Source: Panulirus ornatus
Lineage: Eukaryota; Arthropoda; Malacostraca; Decapoda; Palinuridae
Direction of reading: 5' to 3'
Length of the DNA: 64,000 nt
Assembly (NCBI RefSeq): GCF_036320965.1
Contig: NC_092241.1
Coordinates: 28,873,297-28,937,296, forward strand
The position numbers and the translations under genes are program-made. Below, in pieces: positions 21,112-33,479 of the stretch (within the stretch, counting starts at the first letter, position 1; the number at the start of each line of letters is the position of its first letter). The notes below the pieces were generated by a model. The model saw only the letters and a list, made by a program, of their open reading frames with translations. It searched no databases and was not told where the DNA came from.

Positions 21112-21410
21112 TTGTCTCTTCTTGATGAAGACGGTGATGATACTGATGATTTTGATTATAAAGGTAACTTGTATGTGGGTGATGATGCTGACGATGAATA
21201 TTGTCATTCTTATATCATAAGAATGATGAGGCTGGTGATGAGTGATAACTATTATGGGACAGATGATGATGATGCTGAGAATAACATATTGTTGCTGCTG
21301 AAGATGATGTGTTGCTTCATCTTATGTTGCTGATAGTGTTGATAATCATTTGACTTCCATCCTCCTTCTGTTGTTGCTGTTATTATGGAGGTATTGCAGC
21401 TGCTGTTGTG
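21112..21410 (+). repeat. Imperfect GAT/GTT triplet-rich tract
   Basis: Dense imperfect GATGAT and TGCTGTTG-like triplets. The 73-codon Asp-rich ORF here is a by-product of the triplet repetition, not a recognised protein. Confidence 0.55.
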
Positions 21411-23689
21411 CTAGTACACCAGATAACGATACCATCTGAGGGGGCGAATTCTGATCATGATTATCAGACAGGCACATGTTTACCCTATATGATGTCCCCT
21501 CACCACTGATGGTATCTTCAAGCCGGTCACTATCATCCCTGGCCAGGATTGTGAAAGTATTACGATAAATGTTTCGCGACAGAGGTACATTTCCACGAGC
21601 TGCCTCCTGTTTCAGAATGCAAATATCAGAGTCCACTTCCTGAATCTGTGATATACTGCACTGTGACGTAGTCTATTCAGGTTACGTATGAAATTTCACT
21701 ATCTTTATTCACGACTTCACAGCGAATGATAAGATGATGTGCTTTCTTTACGTAACCACTTACACAAGATCATTATTTCCAAAGGATTACAAAAGTCGCG
21801 AATTTTTTTTTTTTCTTTTTTTTTGATGGATTTACTGAAAGCAGCGTTTTTATATAAAGTTAGTAAAGGAGCTAGGAATACTGACATCATAATGTCGGTG
21901 GCCATATTGAACTAGGATTTCGTTTCTTGACGTCTTCTCTCATTTGAAGAGCAGCTTTGCAGGTTACATCTTCACTCTTGGGAGTGGGGTCTTCATAGCA
22001 TACGTTGATATTGTAAGTTCGCCCGCGGACAAGCTGTGTGAATGAACGCGTAATTTCCTCCTGTTATCCGGGAATATGTTCAACACTCCATTGAAATCAT
22101 TTTCCAGCTTGCGATGGAAATATCTTGGTTGAATCTCCAACTCGCTTACATCAAGAGATATGATGCATGCCACAAACTCAGAGATGAAGTTCGTCATGGG
22201 TGAGACCTTAGGTTTCTGAAGAAGTTGACTTCTTTTATAAAAGAAATACAGCTCCCATGTGTGGCTCCTGCCTCACATTGAGCTTCAGAAGCATCGCTAG
22301 GTTCATCATTATGACTGGTTGTTGGCTTCTCTCTCCCCTCCTCACGAGTATATGAACGGTAACATAATCTAGGCTTGGAATGGCCTTCAGCCGCCACTAG
22401 ATCTCTGCTGACAATGGCCAGCGTGCGTCCATCCATCTTCCCCACTGCTGCCTCCTTAATGCCTCTATCTGCACCTCATTCTAAGCATTTTACAAGTCTT
22501 CATTTTCTATATCTTTTTGTTCTTTAGGTACTTACCTGATTTCTGACAGCAGATGTACACTTCATCATTCTCCCAAAATGTAATAGGGGCATTTCTATAA
22601 ACAGATCGCCTTGCAGTAATTTTTTAGGCATTGAGTAAACTAATTTTGTTGTAAAAAAAAGAAAATTGCTCCTGCATTTTCCGTTGTACAGCACTTGAGG
22701 GTAATTCACCCTTGGGGGCAGGTTTTGAACCAAGTGTGTGATTGGTATATATTTCTTAATCCTTGCTATACGAGGTAAATCTATCTTATGATTGAGGGTC
22801 TTGTGTTGACACGAGTTTGTCTGTGTCTCATCTTGTGTATAGTGAATGATGCAGCTCACGTCCTGGTCGGTTCCGTGGCAAACTGCATTTTCCTTCCTTA
22901 AGGCCCATGTCCATCATCAGTCAGGATGCCATTTTGTACTGGGTAAACACAACGGTATGTTCAGTTCATAATGCACTGAATGCCAATGAAAGTATTGTAA
23001 ATTAGTCATGAATATTCATTAACGTAATATTGCTTACTGCAAAAAAATATTTACCCGAAGCTTATATAACGTTCAGGTAACACAACCTTAACTAAATTAT
23101 GTATTCAACGTACAGGTATGGTAAATGTTTCAGCCACCTAACGATCTTGTCAGAAATTATTACTGTATCGTGATGCGAAGGAGAAGGATAATGGAAACAT
23201 TTCATTTTTTTTTACTTGTTTATCTCACCATCTTGAAAGTTACCATATCCATTGAGAATCGGGATGACTTTCTTAAAACTAACCATAAAAAGGAACATTT
23301 TATTGGAATATGAAAATTAAGATAACAATACTGATATTAATTTTGATATCACAGTTTGATGATCCATAATTACCATGGAAAATTATTACAAATAGTGGTA
23401 GCGAGTCTGAATGTCTTAAACGCCTGGTGGGACGCCTAACTGCAACGTGAGCAATGTCTAGGCATGCTAACAGTCTCTTCCCTTACCACGGAGGGAGGAT
23501 GCTCTCACTTAATGATACCCACCATAAAAGCAACGACTTTAAGGACAGGTTGTCACATCACAACATTATCGATAGACATGTACCGTGCCTACCTCAGTGT
23601 AGATCATGACCCCGAGTTTGTCTGTCCCGCTCAGCTGGTACTTCCAATACCCACAGTTGAGAGTGTAACTCCAGGAATAAATTTATATT
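21411..23689. other. Anonymous DNA
   Basis: No recognised gene or repeat. The longest minus ORF, 111 codons at 22524-22859, has no motif I know. A poly-T stretch lies near 21806-21824. Confidence 0.4.
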
Positions 23690-24190
23690 ACTGTTACCTT
23701 TGTTACTGATGTTACTAGTGGTGGTGTTACTGTCATTATTGCCTTTGTTAATGTTATTGATTCTGGTACTGCTGCGTCTGTTACCGATGCCACTGATTTC
23801 ACAGTTACTCTTGCCGTTGTAGTTACCGTTGTTACTGTAGCTGCTGCTGTTAGAATTTCTGTTACCACCTGCTGTGCTGCTGTTACTTTTGTTATTGTTA
23901 TTTCTAGTGTTGCTTCTGGAGTTGTTATTGGTGATGTTGCTGCTGCTGCTGTTGCTCCTGTTGTTCTTTTGTGTTGTTGCTACTGTTACTGCAGTTGCTA
24001 CTGTCGCTGCTCGTATGACCGTTACTAGTGTTGCTACTGTTCTTGCTGTTTTAGCTGCCGTTGCTGCTCGTTTTACATTTTCTGTTTTTTTTCCTCTAGC
24101 ATATGATTTTGATGTTATAGCTGTTCTTGAAGCTGATGTTGTTGAAGCTGATGCAGCTGCTTTTGTCAATGTCTATGTTGCTGATTCTGA
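23690..24190 (+). repeat. Long imperfect triplet repeat (GTT/ACT/GCT type)
   Basis: About 500 bases with a strong period of three built from GTTACT, GTTGCT and related triplets. It yields open frames on both strands (an Asn/Ser/Thr-rich one on minus, a Leu/Val/Ala-rich one on plus), the expected artefact of a diverged trinucleotide array rather than evidence of coding. Confidence 0.6.
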
Positions 24191-25138
24191 CGACCTAGGT
24201 CCTCTTTCCTTATGTCCATTATTAATCTGTTAATGAAAACAGCTGCCGTTAAAGCAACTCGTGATTCACATTAGTTCATTTGAATACCCGTTACAATCTG
24301 TCGCCTATCGATGCTCACATCATCTGTTCATTCTGGCCGTGTCTGCCGGGGAGAAAAGCTCATAGGATGAAGACAAAAGGAAAACCGAGGCGCAGATGAA
24401 ATACAAATGGCTACCATAGAATCCTAGTCTCGAACCACGGCTTTCAGGCCAGATACTGTCATGAGACGCTGCATTAAGCCCGGTACTGCCTTTCAAGGGG
24501 TATATTATATGGGTAGTTAATGTCGGTTGTAAACCCCGCTTTCTTCCTTGCAAGTTGATGATCATAGCTGTCCGCAACCTTCTGGTCGGGGTTATTAAAC
24601 CTTGGTACTGACACACTGGTGAAACTCATTTCCAGAGGAGGAGGAGGATGATAATGATGATGTTCATGATTCGCCAGATCTTAAACGCTGACATGGGTCC
24701 TGTCATTTGACGACCAGTTCGGACCTCCACCCCATCTCCCTCATCTTTTCTACGTGGAGGATGATGGAAGCACTTGTTGAAGCTTTTTGGTCGTTAATTC
24801 TGTGTGATAGGAATGAAAAGGATGGAGTTACTGGTTGGGTTTGCTGGTCTACGTGATATTAGGACCTAAATGAAGGATAGTGGTGTTTGTGAAAATATTT
24901 ATTACGTTGTAACAATGGCTTGAGATAAAATATTTCAGACTATTCGTTCAGTATCCTGTCATTTCTTAACAGAATTAACCATTTTGACATTGTGGCTAAT
25001 GTTCTAAAGATTAATGGATCTTAAACCATTCTCTCAATTTCATCCCATTAATCTTTATATCAAATCGGTTATCGTACACATTCCCGAGTAATTGACCAAT
25101 ATGTTTGATAAAAAGACATATATACATTACGAGCTGTG

Positions 25139-25139
<1 letters not shown>
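24191..25139. other. Anonymous DNA
   Basis: No supported feature. Confidence 0.4.

Positions 25140-25215
<76 letters not shown>
25140..25215. repeat. (AT)n microsatellite
   Basis: About 76 bases of alternating A/T with one G interruption near 25152; no LINE tail at its edges. Confidence 0.96.
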
Positions 25216-25219
<4 letters not shown>

Positions 25220-26221
25220 ATGTATATATGTATGCTGACAACCATCTAAAATTCCAGATTAGGCTGTATCAGTTATGATTAACTGATTATCTTTTTCAAT
25301 GATTATATATAGGTCCTTCAGCAGGTCATTATGTTACGTCTGTAGGCAGCGGGTCGAGAAGAACTCTTCATTAATCGCTTTCTGTGCGTTATTAATCGAC
25401 CAGTCGTCTGTCTCGGTCAGACGGCATTTTGCCCCACCAGCTTCCAACCGAAATACAATTTCTCAGAACTCGACCATCTCGCGTTGCTATATTTTGCCCC
25501 GCCTTCAGTTTATAATTAACGAGAATGATCCAGTAATGGATCGCCAGCATCACGGTGTAACATCTTTTTCGTCAGTATCGCTGATAATTTTTTTCTTATT
25601 TCTTCGGGTCTTAATTCGTAACCTTAAATCCTCAATTTGACAGGTTAATAAGGGCATCGATGTATTTATCTGTAATTGTATCGAGTAATCTGGATGGGAT
25701 CTCCAGGCTTAGATGTTTTAGGGAGACTAATTGATTTTTTTTATGGTAGATTGATGACGATCCATCACACCCTAGGAAGCAGCTGACGATATGTGTCCAT
25801 GATGTTTACTGTAATTGTTGTAATTATTGTGGAACTGGAGGTTAGTTGATTCTTCGTGTATCTTAAAGATATCATTCGGTACTTACAAAAAGCAGAGATA
25901 ACAATTCACGAGACCCAGGAACGAAGAATAGCATGATCTCTCTCGAGCCAAAACTGTCATTAACAGGGGAAAAAAAAAGCAAGATTGTCTGCACGGTAGC
26001 GAGTGTACACGAAACCTTATACATAGATGTCTGCAGGTTCTTAGTAGGAGGAGGTGGAGGATCTTCTTACCAATAGTCTTCGATCGTGCAACGTGAAATC
26101 TCTATCTGATTTACAGTCGTTGTTCTCCTCTTAAGATAACATTATAAACGGGGGGGGGGGGGAATTTCTCTTTTAAAAGTCATAGGCTGGCTTAAAAACA
26201 TGATGGGCTTCTCAGTTATCT

Positions 26222-26222
<1 letters not shown>
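25216..26222. other. Anonymous DNA
   Basis: No gene recognised. A 12-base G run lies at about 26151-26162. The 113-codon ORF at 25299-25640 has no known motif. Confidence 0.4.

Positions 26223-26288
<66 letters not shown>
26223..26288 (+). repeat. (GA)n microsatellite
   Basis: About 66 bases of alternating A/G. Confidence 0.97.
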
Positions 26289-26291
<3 letters not shown>

Positions 26292-26599
26292 CGGGTAGGT
26301 TAGTCCTATCACTGGGTTGAACTGAGGTAAACCATGTGATAGTCTCTAGGACCTTCGCTGCAGGTGGTGGGTGCGGGTTGTAGGGTAAAGATAACCTGGG
26401 TTCAACATGGTCTCCAGCATGACTCTCAGGTCTGTAATCTATAAGTTACCAAACCGGTCATCGTCTGCTCCCAGTAAAACCTTAGACCCATGGAAACATG
26501 TTAAGCCAATAACTAATTCATTGGGTCACCTGGTCCATTGGTGACAGTATCTTATCTGATGTATCTTGAATTCTTTTTTTCACATGTTCCTTAAGTTTT
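26289..26599. other. Anonymous DNA
   Basis: No supported feature. Confidence 0.4.
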
Positions 26600-27350
26600 T
26601 TTTTAGTGATGCTGGAAGCTGGGAAAGACATTAAAAGTTGATATGGCCGCCAGGGAGAAGTTTCTACTGTTCCTGGAAGATGATTTTGGTGATGGAAGTA
26701 GGAAGGTTGATGCTGGAAGCTGGTATTAATGGTGGCAGTTGGAACCAATACCTGAGATGGGGAAATGATGATAGATATTCGTGCCGATGATGATAGCTGG
26801 TAATGATGATGATGCTGGATTTAGCTACAGCTACTGAATGTTCACTACTGCAGCAAGTTGATAGCATTGCTGGATATGGTTTTATTGTGCTGGAGGCTTC
26901 AACCTCTGCTGGAAGCTCATGCCTCTCTTTTTTTTCTTTAGAAGACAGTGCTGTATGTACATGCTGGCGGCAGTGCTTCTTTAAGGTTTTACCGGCGGTG
27001 GATGTGTGCTCTGAAGGTGGGAATTAGAGTATTACTGGAATCCAGTGATCCACGAAGTTGGTGATTTTGCCTTACTGTACTGCTGCTGGGAAGTTAAGGA
27101 TTGTAACTGAATCTGGAAATACCGAAGCAAAGAGTAGTTGCTCAGTCAAGGTGTTTGAGCTGATTTCGTTATTACTGGTATTGTATTGATGCTAGATATG
27201 TTCCTGGAAGTTGGGTTAGGTGCTGAAAGTTGGATTACTTGCCGAAACTGAGCAGCGATACTGTAAACTTAATGCAGTCACTTAAAGCTGGTAGTTTTCC
27301 TGAAAGCAGGTAGTAATGGTGAGATTGTTACACGTTCCTGAAAGATAGTA
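26600..27350 (+). repeat. Degenerate GCTGGAAG-type repeat region
   Basis: Short blocks of the form GATGCTGGAAGCTGG, TGGTAATGATGATG and TTACTGGTA recur irregularly over about 750 bases, suggesting a heavily diverged tandem or triplet array. The ORFs inside it have no recognisable motif. Confidence 0.45.
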
Positions 27351-27603
27351 CTGAAACAATAAGGAACAGGTGATGATGGTAGAGATCACGCACACACACA
27401 CACAAAAAAAAAAACCCTGACGCTACAATAGCAACAACAATCATGTAACACACAAGAGAAAAAGTGGCTTACCCAGAACAGAATGTCCACATCTCCACAG
27501 AAGTGTTCAGTCATTCTTCCAACCCCACACAGAAAAGAATCCAGCCCACACCATCCAGTCAACACTTTCGCTGAACAAAACATCAAAGTATTCTAAGCAT
27601 CAC

Positions 27604-27916
27604 GAAGGTGAGATGAAAGGTATTCGATCACAAGAAATAGAAGTATTTTCTCCATTATGGGCTCTATAGCAAGGAATATAGCGTATCAGCTCTCACAACT
27701 ATGATAGCAGTTCGGATCCTGGTCTCGAAAGGATATTGTATGTTTTATGGAAGTACGCTTTCATTGCACAATAATCGTGTTCGTATACAGCAGGTTCGGT
27801 ACAGATGTTGATCACGTATGTGAGACGAAGGGTGTTCGATTACATGCGATAGAATAGTCATTTCTCTGCTATGGACTCTATAGCCTAGTCATGATGTTCC
27901 CAGCTCTCACAGAGGT
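27604..27916 (+). repeat. Direct repeat pair of about 100 bp
   Basis: Bases 27604-27703 and 27819-27916 are similar and in the same orientation. Both have TTCGAT followed by ACA, ATAGAA, then a T-rich stretch, TATGG.CTCTATAGC and CAGCTCTCACA. The second copy ends about 10 bases before LINE C begins. Confidence 0.6.
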
Positions 27917-27925
27917 AGTTGACAG

Positions 27926-29242
27926 GGTTAAGAGTGAATGCTCAAATTACAGAGGTATAAGTTTGTTGAGTATTCCTGGTAAATTATATGGGAGGGTATT
28001 GATTGAGAGGGTGAAGGCATGTACAGAGCATCAGATTGGGGAAGAGCAGTGTGGTTTCAGAAGTGGTAGAGGATGTGTGGATCAGGTGTTTGCTTTGAAG
28101 AATGTATGTGAGAAATACTTAGAAAAGCAAATGGATTTGTATGTAGCATTTATGGATCTGGAGAAGGCATATGATAGAGTTGATAGAGATGCTCTGTGGA
28201 AGGTATTAAGAATATATGGTGTGGGAGGAAAGTTGTTAGAAGCAGTGAAAAGTTTTTATCGAGGATGTAAGGCATGTGTACGTGTAGGAAGAGAGGAAAG
28301 TGATTGGTTCTCAGTGAATGTAGGTTTGCGGCAGAGGTGTGTGATGTCTCCATGGTTGTTTAATTTGTTTATGGATGGGGTTGTTAGGGAGGTAAATGCA
28401 AGAGTTTTGGAAAGAGGGGCAAGTATGAAGTCAGTTGGGGATGAGAGAGCTTGGGAAGTGAGTCAGTTGTTGTTCGCTGATGATACAGCGCTGGTGGCTG
28501 ATTCATGTGAGAAACTGCAGAAGCTGGTGACTGAGTTTGGTAAAGTGTGTGGAAGAAGAAAGTTAAGAGTAAATGTGAATAAGAGCAAGGTTATTAGGTA
28601 CAGTAGGGTTGAGGGTCAAGTCAATTGGGAGGTGAGTTTGAATGGAGAAAAACTGGAGGAAGTGAAGTGTTCTAGATATCTGGGAGTGGATCTGGCAGCG
28701 GATGGAACCATGGAAGCGGAAGTGGATCATAGGGTGGGGGAGGGGGCGAAAATTCTGGGGGCCTTAAAGAATGTGTGGAAGTCGAGAACATTATCTCGGA
28801 AAGCAAAAATGGGTATGTTTGAAGGAATAGTTGTTCCAACAATGTTGTATGGTTGCGAGGCGTGGGCTATGGATAGAGTTGTGCGCAGGAGGATGGATGT
28901 GCTGGAAATGAGATGTTTGAGGACAATGTGTGGTGTGAGGTGGTTTGATCGAGTGAGTAACGTAAGGGTAAGAGAGATGTGTGGAAATAAAAAGAGCGTG
29001 GTTGAGAGAGCAGAAGAGGGTGTTTTGAAGTGGTTTGGGCACATGGAAGGATGAGTGAGGAAAGATTGACCAAGAGGATATATGTGTCGGAGGTGGAGGG
29101 AACAAGGAGAAGAGGGAGACCAAATTGGAGGTGGAAAGATGGAGTGAAAAAGATTTTGTGTGATCGGGGCCTGAACATGCAGGAGGGTGAAAGGAGGGCA
29201 AGGAATAGAGTGAATTGGAGCGATGTGGTATACCGGGGTTGA
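27926..29242 (+). pseudogene. LINE C reverse transcriptase, frameshifted
   Basis: The RT frame begins inside the NYRGISLLSIPGKLYGRVLI block. It contains the first catalytic motif FMDLEKAYDRVDRDALWKV, the LRQGC motif mutated to LRQRC by a G-to-A change at 28335, and LLFADDTALVADS. The frame breaks near 29047 where one base is missing (ATGGAAGGATGAG against ATGGAGAGAATGAG in the other copies), so the last 70 or so codons (MSEERLTKRIYVSEVE, GRPNWRWKD, to the stop at 29240-29242) continue in another frame. The truncated 5' end, the frameshift and the altered motif make it a dead copy, but overall similarity to B and D is high. Confidence 0.92.
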
Positions 29243-29441
29243 CGTGCTGTCAGTGGATTGAATCAAGGCATGTGAAGCGTCTGGGGTAAACCATGGAAAG
29301 CTGTGTAGGTATGTATATTTGCGTGTGTGGACGTATGTATATACATGTGTATGGGGGGGGGGGGGGGATTGGGCCATTTCTTTCGTCTGTTTCCTTGCGC
29401 TACCTCGCAAACGCGGGAGACAGCGACAAAGTATAAAAAAG

Positions 29442-29444
<3 letters not shown>
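27926..29444 (+). mobile_element. RTE-like non-LTR retrotransposon, copy C (5'-truncated)
   Basis: Plus-strand copy that joins LINE D sequence at about AAGAGTGAATGCTCAAATTA (27931) and continues to the 3' region: stop near 29240, G run at about 29353-29367, type-1 tail core at 29385-29430, then AAAAAAGAAA and (AT)n. It contains more of the RT than A or B, but no endonuclease. Confidence 0.95.

Positions 29445-29528
<84 letters not shown>
29445..29528. repeat. (AT)n microsatellite, 3' end of LINE C
   Basis: About 84 bases of alternating A/T directly after the LINE C tail. Confidence 0.97.
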
Positions 29529-29533
<5 letters not shown>

Positions 29534-29919
29534 GTTTGCAACGGACAAGAACTGTTGAAGGTTCGTAACGTACCAATGAGACATTAAGTTCTGTGAAAAT
29601 ATATTTATTTCGTCACATCTTCAGCAACAATTGTTGTAAGATGACCACCTTGCCGTGGCGCGCTCTTGTCAACTATTGCTTGAGTGATGCCATAATTGTT
29701 TATAATAGTTTAGCATCATCGCTTGAGTTACCCTCTGGCAACAGCGATGGTTGGGTGACGAACTGTCGTTATCGCTTGGTGCAACGAGGAACTGGACCTT
29801 GTCAGATGACCCTCTACGTTCTTGACCCCAGAGAGTCACTTGGCTGGTCCCTCGATGTTGTGCTTCTTCGTCGACTTTGGTGTTTGGCTCTGTCAAGCTT
29901 GGTTTTGTAGTAGCAAAAT
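29529..29919. other. Anonymous DNA
   Basis: A 105-codon plus ORF (29593-29910) with no known motif; nothing else recognised. Confidence 0.4.
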
Positions 29920-30560
29920 TAGTAGTACTAGTAGTAGTCGTAAAGTAGCTGTAGTAGTAGTAGTAGTAGTGCGTAACTGGTAGTTGTAGTGGTGATAGCA
30001 GTAGTGGTGGTCGCTAGTAGTAGTAGTAGCAGTAGAAAGTAGTTAGTACCAGTAGAAAGTAGTTGTTAGTAGCAGTAGAAAGTAGTTGTTAGTAGCAGTA
30101 GAAAGTAGTTGTTAGTAGTAGTAGCAGTAGAAAGCAGTTGTTGTTGATGATGGTGATGTAACTCTAATTATTTGCAGAAATCGTAGTTATTGTAACTGCA
30201 ATTGTAGAAGTACTTGTCGTTGCAGTATTAGTAGTAGAAGTTAAAGCTGCAGTAGTTTTTGTTTTTTTGTTTTTGTACCTGTTGTAGTGGTAGTGATAGT
30301 AACGTTAGTTGTATAGCCGTAAGACTCAGATGTATTGTGATGTAGCTGTAACTGCTGTTTTTTGTACCTTTCGGTGTGTGGTTTTAGTTACAAGTGCATT
30401 TGTATCTGTAGTTAATGTAGGACTTCTATTAATTTTAGACGAGGTACACGTACCTATAGTAGATATAGTAGGAGTTATAGTCGTTGTAACTGCCACTATT
30501 GTAGTTGCACTTTACGTGTGGTAGTTACAGTTGCTGTAGTCGTAACTTTTCTGGTAATTG
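29920..30560 (+). repeat. GTA/GTT triplet-rich region with a short tandem repeat
   Basis: Imperfect GTAGTA and TTGTAGT triplets dominate. Within it, at about 30037-30125, a unit of roughly 24 bases (AGTAGAAAGTAGTTGTTAGT plus a variable AGC) repeats three to four times. Confidence 0.7.
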
Positions 30561-31002
30561 ATGTAGTTGCTGTCTGACGTAGTTACTACAGATGATGGTG
30601 TTATGGACCCCCGTGCTATGGACACTGACGCTGTAGACTCTTAAGATGTGAACACGTTCGTGGTGAAGAGGATGGTACTTCTGTTCTTTATTCTATTCGT
30701 AAACTGTATTTTACGACTCGTCTTTTAGATGCTGTCGCTCAAGATATGATCTTGATGCTGTATTTTATGCTGAAGAGAGGATGACATTTTAGTTTTTGAT
30801 AATGTTGCATTCGTTAACAGTGTTGTATTAGTTAAGTGTTGTTGTTGTATTCGTTAATAGTGTTGTTGTTGTATTTGATATTGTATTTTTGGGGTTCTTG
30901 TTGATGATGTTGAGGATATGCTATTCATATTGTGTACGTTGTTGTTGTACACTTACGTTATTGTTATTGTACACTTTCGTGGTATAGATGTGCTTCGGTG
31001 GA

Positions 31003-31007
<5 letters not shown>
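30561..31007. other. Anonymous GTT-rich DNA
   Basis: Loose TGTTGTTGTA repeats around 30830-30960; no gene. Confidence 0.4.

Positions 31008-31062
<55 letters not shown>
31008..31062 (+). repeat. (GT)n microsatellite
   Basis: About 55 bases of alternating G/T. Confidence 0.97.
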
Positions 31063-31064
<2 letters not shown>

Positions 31065-31424
31065 AGTGGACGGGTAGACACCTACTGGCAGGACGATGGA
31101 CGAGCAGCACGGGTGTGTGTCGGGGACAGACAGATCCGTAGATAGGAAGACGGACAAAGAGCTCGGAAGTCTGTCCGTGGACAGACTGTCCCACTATGTA
31201 GGTCATGTGCCGAGCAGCTTGATTGCCGGTCAAGTGGGACACACGTCACCACGTACAGGTCAGCGCGGCCAGGCAGCCCGGCTGCGCGTCACCACGCAGA
31301 CAGACAGACAGACAGAGACAACATCCTTTGGTGAGCCAACACGACGGGCAAAATTCGCGAGCATAATACTTGTTTGAAAGGAAACGAATGACGCTCGGTG
31401 ATCAGGTAATGGATCCTTGACTGC

Positions 31425-31427
<3 letters not shown>

Positions 31428-31498
<71 letters not shown>
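31428..31498 (+). repeat. (CT)n microsatellite
   Basis: About 70 bases of alternating C/T. The preceding 31063-31427 is relatively CpG-rich, with a CAGACAGACAGACAGACAGA run near 31298-31320 and no recognised gene. Confidence 0.96.
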
Positions 31499-31499
<1 letters not shown>

Positions 31500-33166
31500 G
31501 GACACGATCGGCTTGGAAGAGCGAAGAAGAGTGAAAACAAGTTCTACTACCAGGATTAAGAGACAAACTACATGAGGAGAAATTCAATGAAACGAAATGG
31601 TTCATTTTGCAAGCAAAAAGCCAAGTCTCTGTTGTAACAATATTATTTTGTGTAATTTTTTTCTTCGTATTTTCCAAAGGTTGATAACTTCGACAGTCGG
31701 GTTAGACCTCCGCCATACCTTATCTGACTTATGCTGAGTTCGATAGAAGCCCAAGGAACCCGTCCGTCCCCGTGGCCTGGCCGGTGTATCTTTCCCTCAC
31801 CATTCTGTTGGTCGCATCCTTAATCGTGCGCCCCCCTGGGCTCAGGATGAAGAAAGAAAAAAAAAAACAGCGACGTGTCCTCCTTTCTCCGATGGTGCTC
31901 CAGCTCCCTCGCTCTGACCTGTATGGAGAGGTTGTTACGAGACTTTACGACTTTCCTTCGAAGTTACGACGATCATAGCCGAGCGTCTGCACGAGCTCTC
32001 ATAACAAACGCTAAGGGGCAGAGAGAACACACAAATCCACCCCTCCTCTGTCCCTCTCTGGGTGGCTATACTCGTGGCTATACTAGATACATTTTCCTGA
32101 ACATTTTCTGGTCTTCGGGTGCAGTAGACTCGGCATATGAACGCCATAGATTAAAAGAGATCTGAAAGCTATGAAAGCCTCTGTTGCTGTCAACCGCACT
32201 AAGAGACAATAAAGACCCATGGAACGGGATTCGACCTCTGTGAATTCCTACTAAATCAGTATTAACCCAGCGGCTCGCCTATATATGGCTGTAATGTCAT
32301 ACCTGGAAATATGAATCTATGGCAGCTTATTCGTGGGCCAAGACTTTCCCTATGTGATCGCTTATCAGTTATACCGAACACACAGTCCTCTGGCCTTTTA
32401 CCATGACAAATGACCACAGGGGAAAAAAGGTAGATAACGTCTATGCAGAATATATGACTTAAAGGGAAGGGACTCCATGAAGAGCATAACAAACAGTGGA
32501 GGAGAGCTAGGAAAGCATCGAGATCGACAAAGTTCGTAGAATACTATTGGGCGGGAGAGACCGAAGGGTAGTTAGGCCCCTACAGGCTCTTACCTGTGTG
32601 AACGATAGGTGAGGCTTGAGATCGATAGATAGATGGGCAAAAAGAGAATTCTTACCTGTCTACCCATCTGCAAGGACCTACGACCAGGTTATGCCAGAAG
32701 GCAGGCCTTGCACTTAATAGTATTTACCGCTGGATGATTCAGAGATAAGAAAAGTGAGTCGTGTGAGTGAAATTACATTTTCGTATCAAGTTCAACTCCT
32801 CTGATTTTTCCCCTCACCCAGACAACCCAGTCATGGGTCAATCAGGCCTCCTGTTGTCTTGTCTTTCTCATGTAAACTCATGTAAACATGCTATGCATTA
32901 GATGGTGTGTGTGTGTGTGTATGTGGACTGAATGCCATCAAGCCACGTGCGAGTGAAGCAGAACGAATAGAAAACGTCATAGACGGAGGAGAACTTGAGT
33001 CATTCTGAAGTGCTGGCTCACTGCGTTGCCGTCACTAACAGTGCCGCTCGACGAGAATTTGTTACAAAGATATTTTGCCGAAAGGCGGAAGGTTTAGCAC
33101 GTAACATTTGTAACATTTGCCGCGGAAAAATGCAGGATAACGAAGGACGATTCATGTTATTTGATT
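31499..33166. other. Anonymous DNA
   Basis: No supported gene. A short (GT)n lies at about 32905-32920. Confidence 0.4.
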
Positions 33167-33211
<45 letters not shown>

Positions 33212-33219
33212 TGTGAGAG

Positions 33220-33256
<37 letters not shown>
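33167..33256 (+). repeat. Compound (GT)n-(GA)n microsatellite
   Basis: (GT)n at 33167-33209 passes through GTGTGAGAGTGTGTGTGA into (GA)n at about 33227-33256. Confidence 0.95.
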
Positions 33257-33259
<3 letters not shown>

Positions 33260-33479
33260 TATCAACTTCCTTTCTTTATACAGCAGATTTCGCAAAGCTA
33301 GAATGAGTTTTGCTGCCTGTCTTTGTACTTTTTATTCATTTATATATTTATTTTTTTTTTGTAGTTTGGTGACTATAAATGAGCTTCAGTTTTCAGACGT
33401 GGGCTCGATAGAACGTTAAAAAAAAAGGTAGGGTTGTTTGCAATGCTTAGTAGTCGATGTTCGATGCTATGAAACCTAG

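Noticed and set aside
23594..24169. 191-codon Asn/Ser/Thr-rich minus ORF
   Set aside because: Produced by a diverged trinucleotide array; low complexity and no domain.
26320..26460. tRNA- or SINE-like segment with GGGTTCAACATGG
   Set aside because: Only a partial B-box match on the plus strand, no matching A-box at the right distance, and no similarity to the other SINEs.
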